From NCBI GenBank assembly GCA_936432065.2, contig OW386293.2, positions 105,111,795 through 105,175,794 on the forward strand: DNA of 64,000 bases, given 5' to 3'. Shown piece after piece: positions 22,346-33,378 of this stretch. The notes below the pieces were generated by a model. It was not told the DNA's origin. It saw only the letters and a list, made by a program, of their open reading frames with translations, and made no database searches. This DNA comes from Rutpela maculata (lineage: Eukaryota > Arthropoda > Insecta > Coleoptera > Cerambycidae). Each line of letters begins with the position of its first letter. The first letter of the stretch is position 1. The position numbers and the translations under genes were made by a program.

Positions 22346-22665
22346 GCTAGGAAAATTGATTGTCTCTAATATATATCTTTCGACATTCATACATATTTCA
22401 CTTCTAAGAAATATTAGTAAAGTTCATACACAAAAAAAAATTTGTTATGGAAATAATATCTCGCGATTTCCATTTTAGTACAAGCCACAAAAATAAAAAA
22501 AAATTTTTTTTTTTAAATTAAATAATTAATAACTTTTTTATTTACAGATCGATTTTCTTCAAAAACAATAGGGTTCTTGCTCTAGCTAACACTAACTTAT
22601 TTTCTAAATTTCAATACAATCGGACTTTTCTTTCTTAAGTTATCGTGCTTACAAGAAACGTGACG

Positions 22666-22690
22666 GACGGACGGACGGACAGACGGACAT
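22666..22690 (+). repeat. ACGG/ACGG tandem
   Basis: GACGGACGGACGGACGGAC followed by AGACGGAC, a short 4-bp tandem repeat often embedded in insect interspersed repeats. Confidence 0.8.
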
Positions 22691-22817
22691 TTTGAAAGTT
22701 GTTCAGAATTCGTTCACTAACACAATGATATGAAAATTTTTTCTCTACGAGCGATATTTACGATTTTAGAAATGTGCCGAGCAAATACAATATACCCTTC
22801 GTTTTTGCGAAGAGTAT

Positions 22818-24116
22818 AATAATTTAATATCTACTAAATAAACGGAGAAAAGTGCCAAGGCCGACGTTTCGCATAAAAAGCATTTAAATCCATCCGGAAA
22901 CTTAACCACCGGACAGAAGAACCGAAAGGTCATCAAAAAAAAGATAGTTGCATGTCCGAAAGCTGATCTTCAATTTTAGCAAAAATAAGGGAAAAAGCCG
23001 ATTACGATTACGATTAAATGAGTACATGCAGGTCACTCGGAAACAAAGTCATGGTACAAAACCTTTATTTGGTGACATTCCGTCAATACGTTTCCGGAAG
23101 GCAGCAAGAACACTTCATGTAACTTATATACTGACGTAAACGCATTTTCCAGATGACGAGCCCTTGTGAATGATATAATCACTATTGAAACTATGAAGCT
23201 AACCACAAGCGAAATAATATTTATAAAAATATTTCTATATTATTGCCATTAGTCCAAATCAGAGTGCTCTTGTACGCTTCTAGGAAGTTGATTTCTACTG
23301 CATACTCTCTATTTCATGGTGGTTGAGATACACGCCCTATAAAGGAGGTGCCCGCCATTGCCATGTTTAGCAGACAGATTTTTACATATTAAGAAATAGG
23401 TTCTTGACATTTACTGTACATTTTGAATTAAACCAATAAATAGTATTATTTGAACTCTCGCATGTTCTTGATTGAATGAATAACTTTAAGTTTAACCTCT
23501 CGGGAGCCTTTATGTATTAGATCGACAAGTGAATGAAAGGGGCCCTCAAATGGCTCACACGTCTGATATTCAGAACATTAATGAGATCACATAAGCTGAA
23601 GAGAGGAATCTAGTAAAGTAATCAGGGTATCTAGAAGTGATACGTTCATTCACGGTGTTAAATATAAGAGCAGTGCAATGTAAGAAGGAGGTGACTTAGA
23701 AGAAAGCAGTTAGCAATCCACGATAATTACGAACTCGTCTGTTATAGGACTCTGGTCCTAGATCGTCTCTCGGAACTTAACCGCACCCCATTGAGAGTAG
23801 ATGTCGAGGAAGCGCGGCTGGCGCCCGTAGAAAAAAACAAACAGTGTCGTGTCCTTCAGACGACCTCGGTGAGTTTTTCTACAATTATACTGCAAGTGAA
23901 GCTGAAGTTTTAGTGGACCATAGGTTGTAGCCAACAGAGACGGATATTTTCTTAGCAACAAGTACTGAAACTGGTTTTGGAAATTATTTTTTATGTATAT
24001 AATTAGTTTAATTGGTTATAAAATGAATATTGAGTTAAGTACAGGTAATTTTCGACCAAGAAGTGTATTACATCATTCTTGTACCGATGACGCGAGTGCA
24101 GGAACTTACAGAATTT
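22818..24116. other. No gene seen
   Basis: Mixed composition with a somewhat GC-richer block at 23460-23880, no convincing ORF. An AATAAA at ~23438 and a GGCGCCCGT at ~23819 could hint at LTR remnants, but I found no TG/CA boundaries or TSD. Confidence 0.35.
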
Positions 24117-25430
24117 TAATATAGATAGATAGATAGTTTACTGGCCAATAAATATATGCATCATTATGTACATGAGGCAAGTCAAGGATAAATATATAAA
24201 ATATATCATAATCACGATATAAACACACACCTAAATTAAAATATAGAACATACAAGACAATATACATATAAAATGACACAAAAGTAAGAAATACAGAAAT
24301 TTCCTATTTCATAATTTAAAAAGAGATTAAAATAAATACATAATCAAAATGTACAAAAATTCTAACACATAATATCAACTAGTAAGATTACAACCGTAAA
24401 GCTAAAAACTCATTGATGTTATAAAAGGCACTTTCGATGAGTAATTTTTTTATTTGCCTCTTATATTTAGATAGCTGAAGATTTTTGAGATTTTCATTTA
24501 GGTAATTATATAGTGTTATACTATTATAATGAAGTGATTCTTTAAATTTGGCTGTTTTATGCCGCGGAATCGAAAGAAGCTTCCCATGTCTCGTATTGTA
24601 CGCATAGCTGTTATCTAATGTTTTAAATTCATGCAAGTTTGATTTTACGTATATTAAGCATTTATAAATGTAAATACAGGGTGCATTTTCTTTGTAAGGA
24701 ATATACTTTTGCAACTTTCTCTATAATTTAAATTAAACATCAACCTTATAATTCTTTTTTGTAGTACATAAATTTCATATAATTAGCTAGACCTTTCCCA
24801 GACCCAAACATTGAGAGATAGATGAGAATAAGGTAGCGCATAGTAAACATCCATGAGTCCCTCCTCACCTAGAGTATCTTTTAGTTGAAATATGGCAAAA
24901 TATGCTTTGTTTAATTTGCTACAAACATGGAGGTTCCCACAAAAGTGAGCTATCTAAATAGAATTTCGAAATGGTGCTTATCGGTAGAGAGTTAAATGAA
25001 ATAATTGTTCTTGGACTAAAATTTAGAAATACCGTCTTTTTCTCATTTAGTATTAATCTATTTCTATTACAACAATCATTCATTTCATCCACAACATTTT
25101 TGATAGCTTCATGTATATATATCATCGTTACTTTTGGCTGATACAGAAATAGTTGTATCATCTGCGTACATAATTGTGAGTACTTTTCTTATATTAAATA
25201 AAATCATTAATGTATATAGCAAATAATAAAGGCCCCAGGATTGATCCTTACAAAACATCATGTGTGTTGGATTCAGCCTCATTATATTTTACCATATATT
25301 TTCTATTTTCCATGTAAGAAATTAGCCATTTTAATAGATTACCTGTTATTCCATTATTTTCTATATAATATTGTTTAGTAAAATAATATACTGAGCTCAA
25401 ATTATCAGCTTTGCATTATTTTATCCGAGA
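24117..25430 (-). pseudogene. LINE, RT palm to 3' end, minus strand
   Basis: Reading down from 25430: LLKWLISYMENRKYMVKYN, then GSILGPLLFAIYINDF (near 25230), the catalytic region near 25160 (MYADDTTISV with a frame break), NRNRLILNEKKTVFLNFSP (25070), and a C-terminal part with YNTRHGKLLSIPRHK (24590) and SLHYNSITLYNYL (24530). The 3' end has TTTATTGGCCAGTAAAC and a CTAT repeat tail (complement of 24117-24136). Several breaks. Resembles the RT at 62.7-64 kb in layout and orientation, but is a different copy. Confidence 0.8.
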
Positions 25431-26689
25431 GGATAACCTAATATTCCTAAGCTATATTTTTGAACATGGCTTATATTTTTAATTACCTACCCCATAGAAA
25501 AAATCTCTGCGCCATAACTGGCAAGTCGCTAAAGAGGGTATCTATAATTTTCTAAGGGAAAATCTGATACATCGATTAATATAAGTTATTTTGCCCGGCC
25601 ATAAAAATTATGCGGTTCACTTAGCAGTAATTGGTATTGAGTTACCGTCAGAGCCGCGAGAACTCTAATATGAAATATTAGATTCGGGAGTTTCAATAAG
25701 CAATCAGAGAGCGGTGGTGGCGGGGTCGGAAACCCTACACCAAGACATCGACACCGACTTAAATGAACAGAATGCCTAATTCATTGCATTAGTTACGTGG
25801 CACGAAGAGCCTCTATCTTAGATTCCCGATTGTCTGTTTAACAGGGGTTGTTAATTCCTTGAATATATACTTTCGTCGAGCCCCGATAAAATTTCATCGC
25901 TGAATAGGTGGAGGGAAATTCCGAAATTAATTCTAATTCCGCCTTAATAAATTTTAGTTTCCTTTGACGGTGCTAAATTATTTTTTTTAATAAGTGATTT
26001 ATGGCCAATTGAAGCGCAAATTTTCAAAATTAGATAAGCCCAGCCCAGTTACAGTGCCGCATTAGGCGAATAAAGCACTGGTCTATATCGTAAAATATTG
26101 ACATAAAGAAATGAACCAAACATCATAGAATTTTCAAAAATGATCATAAGACTCATGATCATAAAATGTAGGCAACCTATAAGGTTTTCTCTTAGACTAT
26201 GTCAGATAGACAAAAACCAATATAGATGTCTTGAGCTCGAATTTCGAGAAACAAATGGCACAATCCGCTATCGTCTATTTTTTTCGACTACCGAACTACA
26301 GAGCGTTTTTGGAAAATTGGCAGTCGCCTCAGTCACCAAGTGTCGAATCGAAAATCGAATAACACATTCTTAAGACATTTTTTTGAGTAGAATCCGTGCT
26401 GATAAGAAGAAAATTATGCATGCCTCAGTTTTCGAGATAAAGACATAACTTTTTTTTTTTTTTAAATGAAGCATCCTGTAAATTATTTCATTATTCGATC
26501 AAAGCTTAAATTAGCTTTCTAACGATATATCATATGTAATATCTATATGTAATATCTATATATCCACTCAGGACTAGATTATCAATGTCTAGTAAGCTAA
26601 CTATATTAGTAACTAAAAATTAATTTAGCTAACTGGACATTAACAAAGAACAAAGTAGTTTAGATATTGTTTAATTTTTTGGAAATAAT
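25431..26689. other. No gene seen
   Basis: No supported coding or RNA feature; the 77-codon frame at 26140-26373 has no recognisable domain. Confidence 0.4.
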
Positions 26690-26808
26690 GGTCCTATTTT
26701 GTGGCCAGCTGGATCTCTCGATATAACCCCTGCCGACTTTTGGCTTTGGGAATATTATATATAAAGAACCTTCTAATAACATAGAAGAATTGGAGAACAA
26801 AACATTAT

Positions 26809-28883
26809 AGCCCCGGAGCCTGACACTGAAAGCCCCCTCATAGCGGAATCGAAAAATATTTATGTGCATTGATAGTTAAAAATTATATGAACAAAATAAG
26901 CTTGGTATGCGTAGATTTAAAAAGCCGAAAAAATTTAAAAAAAAATTATTATAAAAATGCAATAATGTTTTACTGTCATCGCGGATATTGATTATTATTT
27001 GTAGGGTATTCGATAGAAAATTTCGTACACTTTCAAAAGAAAATTTCGCAAACCACTTTATTTGGTCGGGTGGGTGTGGCATACCTATTTGAAGTGTGTG
27101 AAGGATGTGAAATTTCTCCATTATCAGGTGCAAACTTTTTTTTGTTGTTGTTTTTGTTCGTTTCGACGTGATCTTTAAAGATATCTTGGTTTGAGGGCCC
27201 AAAAACTGCCGGAAGTATCCGGCATACCAGCTTTATTGCATGGTCTCGATTCACATCTATTACAAAAAGTAGTACGTTAAACACATTTGTTTTGGAGTAA
27301 AAGTTTTTATAGAATAAAATGTCTTGTTCCTTTCTTAGATTTAAAATTATATGAGGATAAATATGATCAAAGGAATTATAGGAAAATTATTATTTTTGAT
27401 TCAAACAATAAAATAAAGTTGATATAATTAACAAGAGTTTATGCCCAAGGATAGTATACTTATTAATAATCATCAGAGTCAATATCATCAATATTATAAC
27501 GTCTTTCATCCTCCGATTCTTCACTTTCTTCTTCATTTTGTTGGACACCAAGAATGTCTTCAACTTTTGAAGGTGCTACTGGGCCTTTATACCACAATGG
27601 TTTAAGTTTATTGTCTTCATTTAATTGCCATCCACATTCGGTTGGTTCATATAAAATACAAATAGGTTCAGTAGCATTTTCCCATATTATATTTATAAAT
27701 ATAGAGCGCAACATTTTTTTGCGATAAGGTTGCCAGACATTTTTTGTCGATTTGGCTGTACTTTGCATCTCTGTGTATGGTCTGTATCATCGATAATCCA
27801 GCGATATAAAAATCTCGCAAAAAACGTAAGGGGTACCGACCGTGTATCAATTTCGGACTATTTACATAAAAGGCCATAAAAGTGTTCGGCTTCTTTATTA
27901 TCATCACAATAAAATGGTCACATATAATGGTCACACAAAGTATGTAGTCAACATGAACCAGCGGTTGTCAACGTGGACCGGCGAGCGGTACACTAACTAG
28001 AAGCGGTCGGTGTTCTTTATGCTTTTTTGCGAGCTTTTTTATATCGCTGAATTATATGTGGAATACACTATAGTAAGTTCCATTGGCTACCCTTTTCTGA
28101 TATACAATAATTTTCAAGATGCATGAAATTAAAATAAATAAATTTTATTTGTTTTGAGAGAGAGTTTCACTTATTTATTCCAAAGGGATAAAAAGAAACA
28201 GAGGTACCTCCATATAGCGGGTTGCATGATTATGAAATTGGTCTCATTTGCTATTTTGCGTCCCTTCCAGTTATTTCTCTAGGTCAATGCGAAACATTCG
28301 ACACTTATAAACTAAACTGTATTATGTACATAAAAAAACATGAAATAAAAGAAATTTTACAAGAAACAGGATTAATAATGATGTAATATACGAGATTATA
28401 ATAATTATAAAACAAGAGTACTTTCACAAGAAGCATTTAGTCCAAAACACATTTATTTAACGTACTACTTTTTGTAATAGATGTGAATCGAGACCATAAA
28501 GCTGGTATACTGGATACTTCCGGCAGTTTTTAGGCCCGCATACCAAGATATTTTTAAAGATCACATCGAAACGAACTTAAAAAAAAAGGTTGCACGTGAT
28601 AACGGAGAAATTTCATCCCCCTTGACACACTTCAAGTAGGTATGCCACACTTCCGGCCAAATAAAGTGGTTTGCGTAACTTTTTTCTACAAATAATCAAT
28701 ATCCGCGATGACAGTAAAACATTATTGCATTTTTATAATAATTAATTTTTTTAAACATTTTTTCAGCTTTTTAAATCTGCGCATACCAAGCTTATTTTGT
28801 TCGTATAATTTTTAAGTATCAATTCACATAAAAAACTATCGATTCCGCTATGAGGGGACCTTCAGTGTCACCGGCTCCCCGCC
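26809..28883. mobile_element. 2.1-kb element with ~440-490-bp inverted repeats
   Basis: The arms 26809-27305 and 28445-28883 are reverse complements with moderate divergence (for example CTATTACAAAAAGTAGTACG at 27258-27277 against 28461-28480). The outer ends share GGAGCC...TGACACTGAA and CCCTCATAGCGG. Reading the host transposase across the site gives a 2- or 3-bp duplication (TA/TAT). The interior (27306-28444) has one short minus-strand frame (27463-27768). Superfamily not assigned. Confidence 0.78.
27463..27768 (-). CDS. Hypothetical protein fragment with acidic tail
   Basis: 101 codons inside the inverted-repeat element. Middle block ECGWQLNEDNKLKPLWYKGP followed by VAPSKVEDILG recalls the GW...L.P......AP..VE.I block near the C-terminus of a transposon-associated arthropod protein family, whose other parts occur at 47.7-48.2 and 51.8-52.2 kb. 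It ends in an acidic tract (EEESEESEDE...DDIDSDDY). No catalytic motif visible; the first ~25 residues may not be genuine. Possibly the end of the element's own larger gene. Confidence 0.45.
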   Translation of the reverse strand: MQSTAKSTKNVWQPYRKKMLRSIFINIIWENATEPICILYEPTECGWQLNEDNKLKPLWYKGPVAPSKVEDILGVQQNEEESEESEDERRYNIDDIDSDDY

Positions 28884-29003
28884 TATTAGCTGCGTTTCGG
28901 ACAACAACTCCTGTCATGATTGTAAATGCAACAAATGCTGTAATGAGAAGGTGTCAAAAATGCATAGATGTCAACGGAAGACAATTCGAATATTTATTGT
29001 AGT

Positions 29004-29452
29004 TTAATTTTTCCTATTTTTAGCAAAATTGTGTCTCGAGTGGGTGGTCGTCTGACGTGACGCTCCGAGTTTAATCCACATATGACCGGGTAAAACTTAT
29101 GTGACCGTGGCTTAAATTAACTGAATTGTGACTTTGAAAAATTCGCATAAGTCGATGTTACTATATCTAAGATTAATTACGCAGTAAAAGTGATAATTGA
29201 ATTCATAATAGTGCAGTATATAACAGTATACAAATAGTTCGACCCAAATCCAAGTGGTTAAGGCATCTAGTACCATATAAAGGGTCGGTGTAGTGAGTGG
29301 TAAAAACATCTGGTTACCATCAAGTGACAAGTATCGAGCACCGATAGACCCAAGAACAAACAGACAATACCAGTAATAACATTCCTAACCCTCGCCGTCA
29401 ACATATTTGTGAGACGTTGCCAAACTGAATAACTTTTCTGAAAACGTCTACA
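29004..29452 (+). other. Probable LINE 5' UTR
   Basis: About 450 bp between the transposase stop and the ORF1 start, without an ORF. The LINE 5' end is not defined; the GACGTGACGCTCCGAG region (29056 on) may be part of its internal promoter region, by position only. Confidence 0.4.
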
Positions 29453-30205
29453 ATGGCTAACGTATGCTTCTGCTGTAAAACTGAAACTGAATCCTCCAAA
29501 CTTATCAAGTGCTCTATTTGCAGCAATGATTTCAAATATTTCTGTGTTGGGCTTACTCTGACCGACACTAAGGCAATACACTCGAAGCCTGGACTTTCTT
29601 TCACATGCACAAGCTGTACTAGTATTGGCAAGGATATGAATGAACTTAAAAGGGTCATGGTTGAACTCAAAAACGAAGTTGTGGCTCTGAAAGCTCAGCA
29701 TCAGGAAGCTCTCAATAATAAGCCTCTCAGTGGGGAAAATTTCAATGAAATTGTGCAAGATGTCATAGAGCGCCAAAGAAGATCGAGAAATATAATTATT
29801 TACGGCATCAAGGAGAATTCAAGTGCTGATACAGAAACTCATTTAAATCATGACAGAGATTATGCAAGAAATGTGGTAAATTTCGTGGCTAACGGTGTCT
29901 CTACCCAGGACATTAAGTCTATGCGTCTTGGGAAGTATTCACCTGATAGCCGGAAACCTAGACCTATCCGAATTACGTTTGACAATGAGCAGTCAGTTAA
30001 TACAATCATACATAACGCTAAGCAACTAAAGGACTCCGAATTCAGAAACATATCAATTTCGCTTGATCGTACCCCGAAACAAATAGAATACTATAAGACC
30101 TTAAAGAAACAACTTGATGAGCGTATGTCAAATGGAGAAGCCAACCTCAAAATAAAAAACGTCAACGGAATACCTAAAATAACATCAATAACATCTTTAA
30201 ACTAA
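29453..30205 (+). CDS. LINE ORF1: PHD-like zinc finger, coiled coil, RRM-like
   Basis: 250 codons, uninterrupted. Residues 4-60: Cys/His-rich finger (CFCCKTETE...CSICSNDFKYFCVGL...FTCTSCTS) of the PHD type seen in CR1-like ORF1 proteins. Residues ~65-90: coiled coil (MNELKRVMVELKNEVVALKA). Residues ~110-245: RRM/CTD-like region (RRSRNIIIYGIKE..., PIRITFDNEQSVNTII, ISISLDRTPKQIEYYKTLKK). ORF1p binds the element RNA and forms the cytoplasmic RNP. It is followed 59 bp later by ORF2 on the same strand. The ATG at 29453 fits the start of the finger. Confidence 0.87.
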   Translation: MANVCFCCKTETESSKLIKCSICSNDFKYFCVGLTLTDTKAIHSKPGLSFTCTSCTSIGKDMNELKRVMVELKNEVVALKAQHQEALNNKPLSGENFNEIVQDVIERQRRSRNIIIYGIKENSSADTETHLNHDRDYARNVVNFVANGVSTQDIKSMRLGKYSPDSRKPRPIRITFDNEQSVNTIIHNAKQLKDSEFRNISISLDRTPKQIEYYKTLKKQLDERMSNGEANLKIKNVNGIPKITSITSLN

Positions 30206-30264
30206 ATAAGCCCAATGGAACAAAGTTGTCCGATTTTTTGCTGTATTTTTAAAATGTTCGTGAA

Positions 30265-31932
30265 TTGAGGACTAAGGTAGACGAGTTTTGTACCGGAATC
30301 AGTGGTAACGAGTATTCATTTGTTTGCCTGACTGAAACGTGGCTGTCCAGTGACGTGTTAAGTTCAGAGTACTTTGGAGGAAATTATCAGGTGCTACGAT
30401 GTGACCGGAAATTTGAGGCCATTGGTTTGTCACGTGGGGGAGGTTTACTCATAGCCTATAAAAGTGATTTGAATGTTGAAAGGTTAGACTTATCTTACGT
30501 AGAGAATAATTCCCCATCAATCGATTTAGTTGGATGTAGACTTTATCTCAACTCATGTTCAATTTTTATTTATACTTTGTACATACCGCCTAGTGTAACT
30601 GCTGCAGATTTTGAAAACTTTCTTGAGATGTTTGAAAATATTGTGTTAAATCAGGATAATGTTATTATTTTAAGAGACTTCAATATTCCAAACTTTAATA
30701 ACCTACTAGAACACGATGGTAAATGTCAGAAAATACAAAATTTTCTTAATTTAAGTAACTTAAAACAGTTAAATAACGTTTGCAACAGTAGTGGCAGGTT
30801 ATTGGATCTAGTTATCAGTAACTTAAGTTGTGAAATATATCGAGACTCAGTTCCGCTTATCAATGAAGATCTGCACCACCCTTCGCTACGGATCAACGCC
30901 TCAATTACTGATAATCACATTAACTTCTCCAATAATAATGATAGTATTAAAAAATTTAATTTCCGTAAAGCAAATTATCCTAACTTATATACAGAACTTC
31001 TAACAACTGACTGGAATTTCCTTAATTCATGTACCGACGTTAATCTAGCATGTGAAATGTTGTACAGCAAACTAACAATTATATTTGAAGAACACGTGCC
31101 AACTTTTGTTAACTTTAAGCGTAAATATCCATCTTGGTATACCCCTGATATAATCAATAATATCAAACTAAAAAGCTATTATCACAAAAAATACAAACAA
31201 ACCAAATTAGCTAAGTATTTAGATCAATTTAAAAGATTAAGGTCATCAGTTAAATCAGGAATCAAAATAGCTTATAAATTATACCTTGAAAACGTTGAAA
31301 ATAACATAAAAAACGATTCCAAATACTTTTGGACCTACATTCACTCAAAAAAACAACAAACCAGAATACCAGGTAAAGTTGTTAAGAACGATGTAGTTTT
31401 TGAAGCTCCTGAATCCATTGTTGACGGATTCAGTGATTATTTTAGCAGTGTCTACTCATCTTCAACTAGTCTAGATACTGATACCGAACTCAATTGTTTT
31501 AACTATTTAGCTACACTTAATATTAGTGAATTTACTGAAAGGGACTTACTGAATTCTGCCAATAAGCTAAAAAACAAAATGACATCAGGTCATGACCAAA
31601 TCCCTAGTTTCTTAGTAAAAGATTGTAGATATGCCTTTGTAACTCCTCTATTAATTATTTTCAATCTCATTCTTAAAACTTCTGTCTTTCCTGATACGTG
31701 GAAAATTGCGAGAGTATGTCCGGTACTTAAATCCGGCGATCCTTCTCAAATTATTAATTATAGGCCCATTTCTATTGTTTGTAATTTTGCAAAACTTTTG
31801 GAGATATCACTCTATAGCTATATTTATCCTGCGGTAAAAAACCTCATCTCACCGCACCAGCATGGATTTATGGAGAGCCGCTCCACCGTAACAAATTTAG
31901 CAGTTTTCTCCCAAAAGTGGCCAAAAATCTAA
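30265..31932 (+). pseudogene. LINE ORF2: endonuclease and start of RT, 3'-truncated
   Basis: The frame is open before the first Met (VFREL...). Endonuclease: FVCLTETWLSSD (30320), GGGLLIAYK (30440), LRDFNIPNF (30670; the usual Gly of GDFN is Arg), RLLDLVI (30798), DLHHPSL (30870). The linker contains KSYYHKKYKQTK and ENVENNIKNDSKYFW, then RT starts: MTSGHDQIPSFLVKDC (31580), NYRPISIVCNFAKLLE (31757), HQHGFMESRSTVTNL (31857). Then the sequence leaves the family at ~31905 and stops at 31932, so the palm with the YADD site is absent. ORF1-ORF2 spacing fits a dicistronic LINE; family as LINE C. Confidence 0.87.
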
Positions 31933-31984
31933 TTTTGTCATAGTGCGATTAACAATCACATATGTAATGAGGGGAAAATAATTT

Positions 31985-32250
31985 AAAAAATAAATGTCCC
32001 TAGGGGTGGCTTTTAAGGGTTGTTTTTCTGAAAAATGGTGTATTTCAGCTTTTCTCGGTTGGACGTTACAGCAAGCCATAAGACCGAAAAACTAATTAAA
32101 CATATATTTACTATCGGGGGTTGCTTTTAGGGGTTGTTAGTATAGATATTGGCATATTAATTTATTTTTTCAGTTTAACGCTTTCGAAAAACAAAAAAAT
32201 ATAAAAAAATATTTACCGCCAGGAGCGACTTCAAGGGGTTGTAAGAGTAT
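31985..32250 (+). repeat. Three diverged copies of a GGGGTTG unit
   Basis: CCCTAGGGGTGGCTTTTAAG (31996), TCGGGGGTTGCTTTTAGGGG (32115) and CCAGGAGCGACTTCAAGGGG (32219) mark a degenerate ~105-120-bp tandem repeat next to the LINE truncation point. Confidence 0.5.
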
Positions 32251-32315
32251 ATAGAATGAAACGAAATAAATAAGTGAATAATTATAGAACTGAATTTTTT
32301 TAGAAATATTCCTTG

Positions 32316-32545
32316 AATACCGGCACGGTAGCTTAATCGGTTAAGGCGTATTGAGTGGCGAAAACGCTGATCGACTCGCTACCGCGCTCTGGGTTCGACC
32401 CCCAGCCCCGGTATTGACAACATCGGGGGGTGTGGATGTATGTCTGCGTTTTTCCGAATGTGTAACCCCCTTCCGGACAGCCTTGGCTTTGGATTTGGGG
32501 GTTGTCTACTATCTGTGGTGTGTTTATGTGTTTATGTTAATAGGT
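32316..32545 (+). mobile_element. tRNA-derived SINE, copy 2
   Basis: A-box TAGCTTAATCGGTTAAGGC (32329-32347), canonical B-box GGTTCGACCCC (32392-32402). The T arm is intact: CTGGG (32389-32393), loop TTCGACC, CCCAG (32401-32405). AATACCGG (32316-32323) pairs with CCGGTATT (32408-32415) like a remnant acceptor stem. The body is the same as in copy 1; the tail is TTTATGTGTTTATG. The better-preserved copy of the two. Confidence 0.88.
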
Positions 32546-33378
32546 CAAATTTTATTGATAATAAATATTAATTGTAACTTCAAAGGATATAAGATAAAAA
32601 TTAATTAACAATTGATTCCACATCCCCTTGCATCGAGTGAGGGATCCTGCCGGTGCTCGCAGAATACGTGTCGCACGTTGTAAAAAATCCAAAATTTCGA
32701 AAAGGGTTACAACTTTTTGTATGTTATAAAGGAATGTCTAAGGTATTTTCTACATATTTTTTCAAAGCATGACAACGTAAGACTTTTTGTGGCCCTACAC
32801 AAATCTGAATCTACTTGTAAAAATTTCGGATAAACACTTTAATAAAACAACCTTCTTTCTGTTTTTAAATTCAAAACTTTTTTTGTGCAATATGGTAAAA
32901 TAAAGTATATACCTCAAGTAAGCTGTTCCTGTAAAAATGTCACATTGAACTAACACGTTTTAAACACAGTTTCTCTTCAAAAGTTCGTGATCAAATGAGC
33001 GGTAACATCGGTGAAACGGTGCTGTGCAAAGGGTCCTGTTTGCGAGCTACTAGCAGGTAGATATGTCGCCTAATCGCCTTTGTATTATTGGAAAAGATAC
33101 TGCGACCTTTCCTTTTAACTATCCCCAAAATATCAAAGGGAAATTCAAAAGTTGAAAAAAAGTATTTTTGGCCGGTTTTTACAAAATTTGTCCCTCTGTG
33201 CAATGAAGAGAATTAACGCAGAAGAAAGGGAATAAAAGTGTTATGTAAATGTAAAAAAACATTTGTAGGAATTCGTTTATTATATCTAATTGAAATAAAA
33301 TAATAGCCTTTATTAGCATGGGAATTGTCAGAGTGGATTTTCACAACTTGAATAATTCAGAATGTGTAAGAATAATAA
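32546..33378. other. No gene seen
   Basis: AT-rich; no supported coding frame or repeat. Confidence 0.4.

Larger units (their letters stand above)
22161..22817. mobile_element. TIR-bounded element carrying a tRNA-like sequence
   Basis: Perfect 12-bp inverted termini ATACTCTTCGCA (22161-22172) and TGCGAAGAGTAT (22806-22817). The right terminus also pairs locally with ATACCCTTCG (22791-22800) to form a hairpin. Inside are a minus-strand tRNA-like sequence (22273-22345) and an ACGG tandem (22666-22690). No protein. The exact class (MITE, SINE-like or other) is unclear. Confidence 0.55.
26690..29003 (+). pseudogene. Mariner/IS630-like transposase C-terminus, split by insertion
   Basis: Left piece (26690-26808): WPAGSLDITPADFWLWEYY and EELENKTL, matching the W-P-x-SPDLTP-DFFLWG block (third catalytic position) of insect mariner-like transposases. 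Right piece (28884-29003): AAFRTTTPVMIVNATNAVMR, then KCIDVNGRQFEYLL and stop, the usual C-terminus. The two pieces join as KTLLAAFR when the 2.1-kb element at 26809-28883 is removed. 5' part missing, several stops in the left piece. Confidence 0.75.

Noticed and set aside
23811..23830. GGCGCCCGTAG as a primer-binding site of an LTR element
   Set aside because: No LTR ending in CA just before it, no TG start, TSD or internal coding sequence nearby.
29267..29776. 169-codon minus-strand frame opposite LINE ORF1
   Set aside because: Antisense shadow of ORF1, whose own frame carries a recognisable zinc finger.
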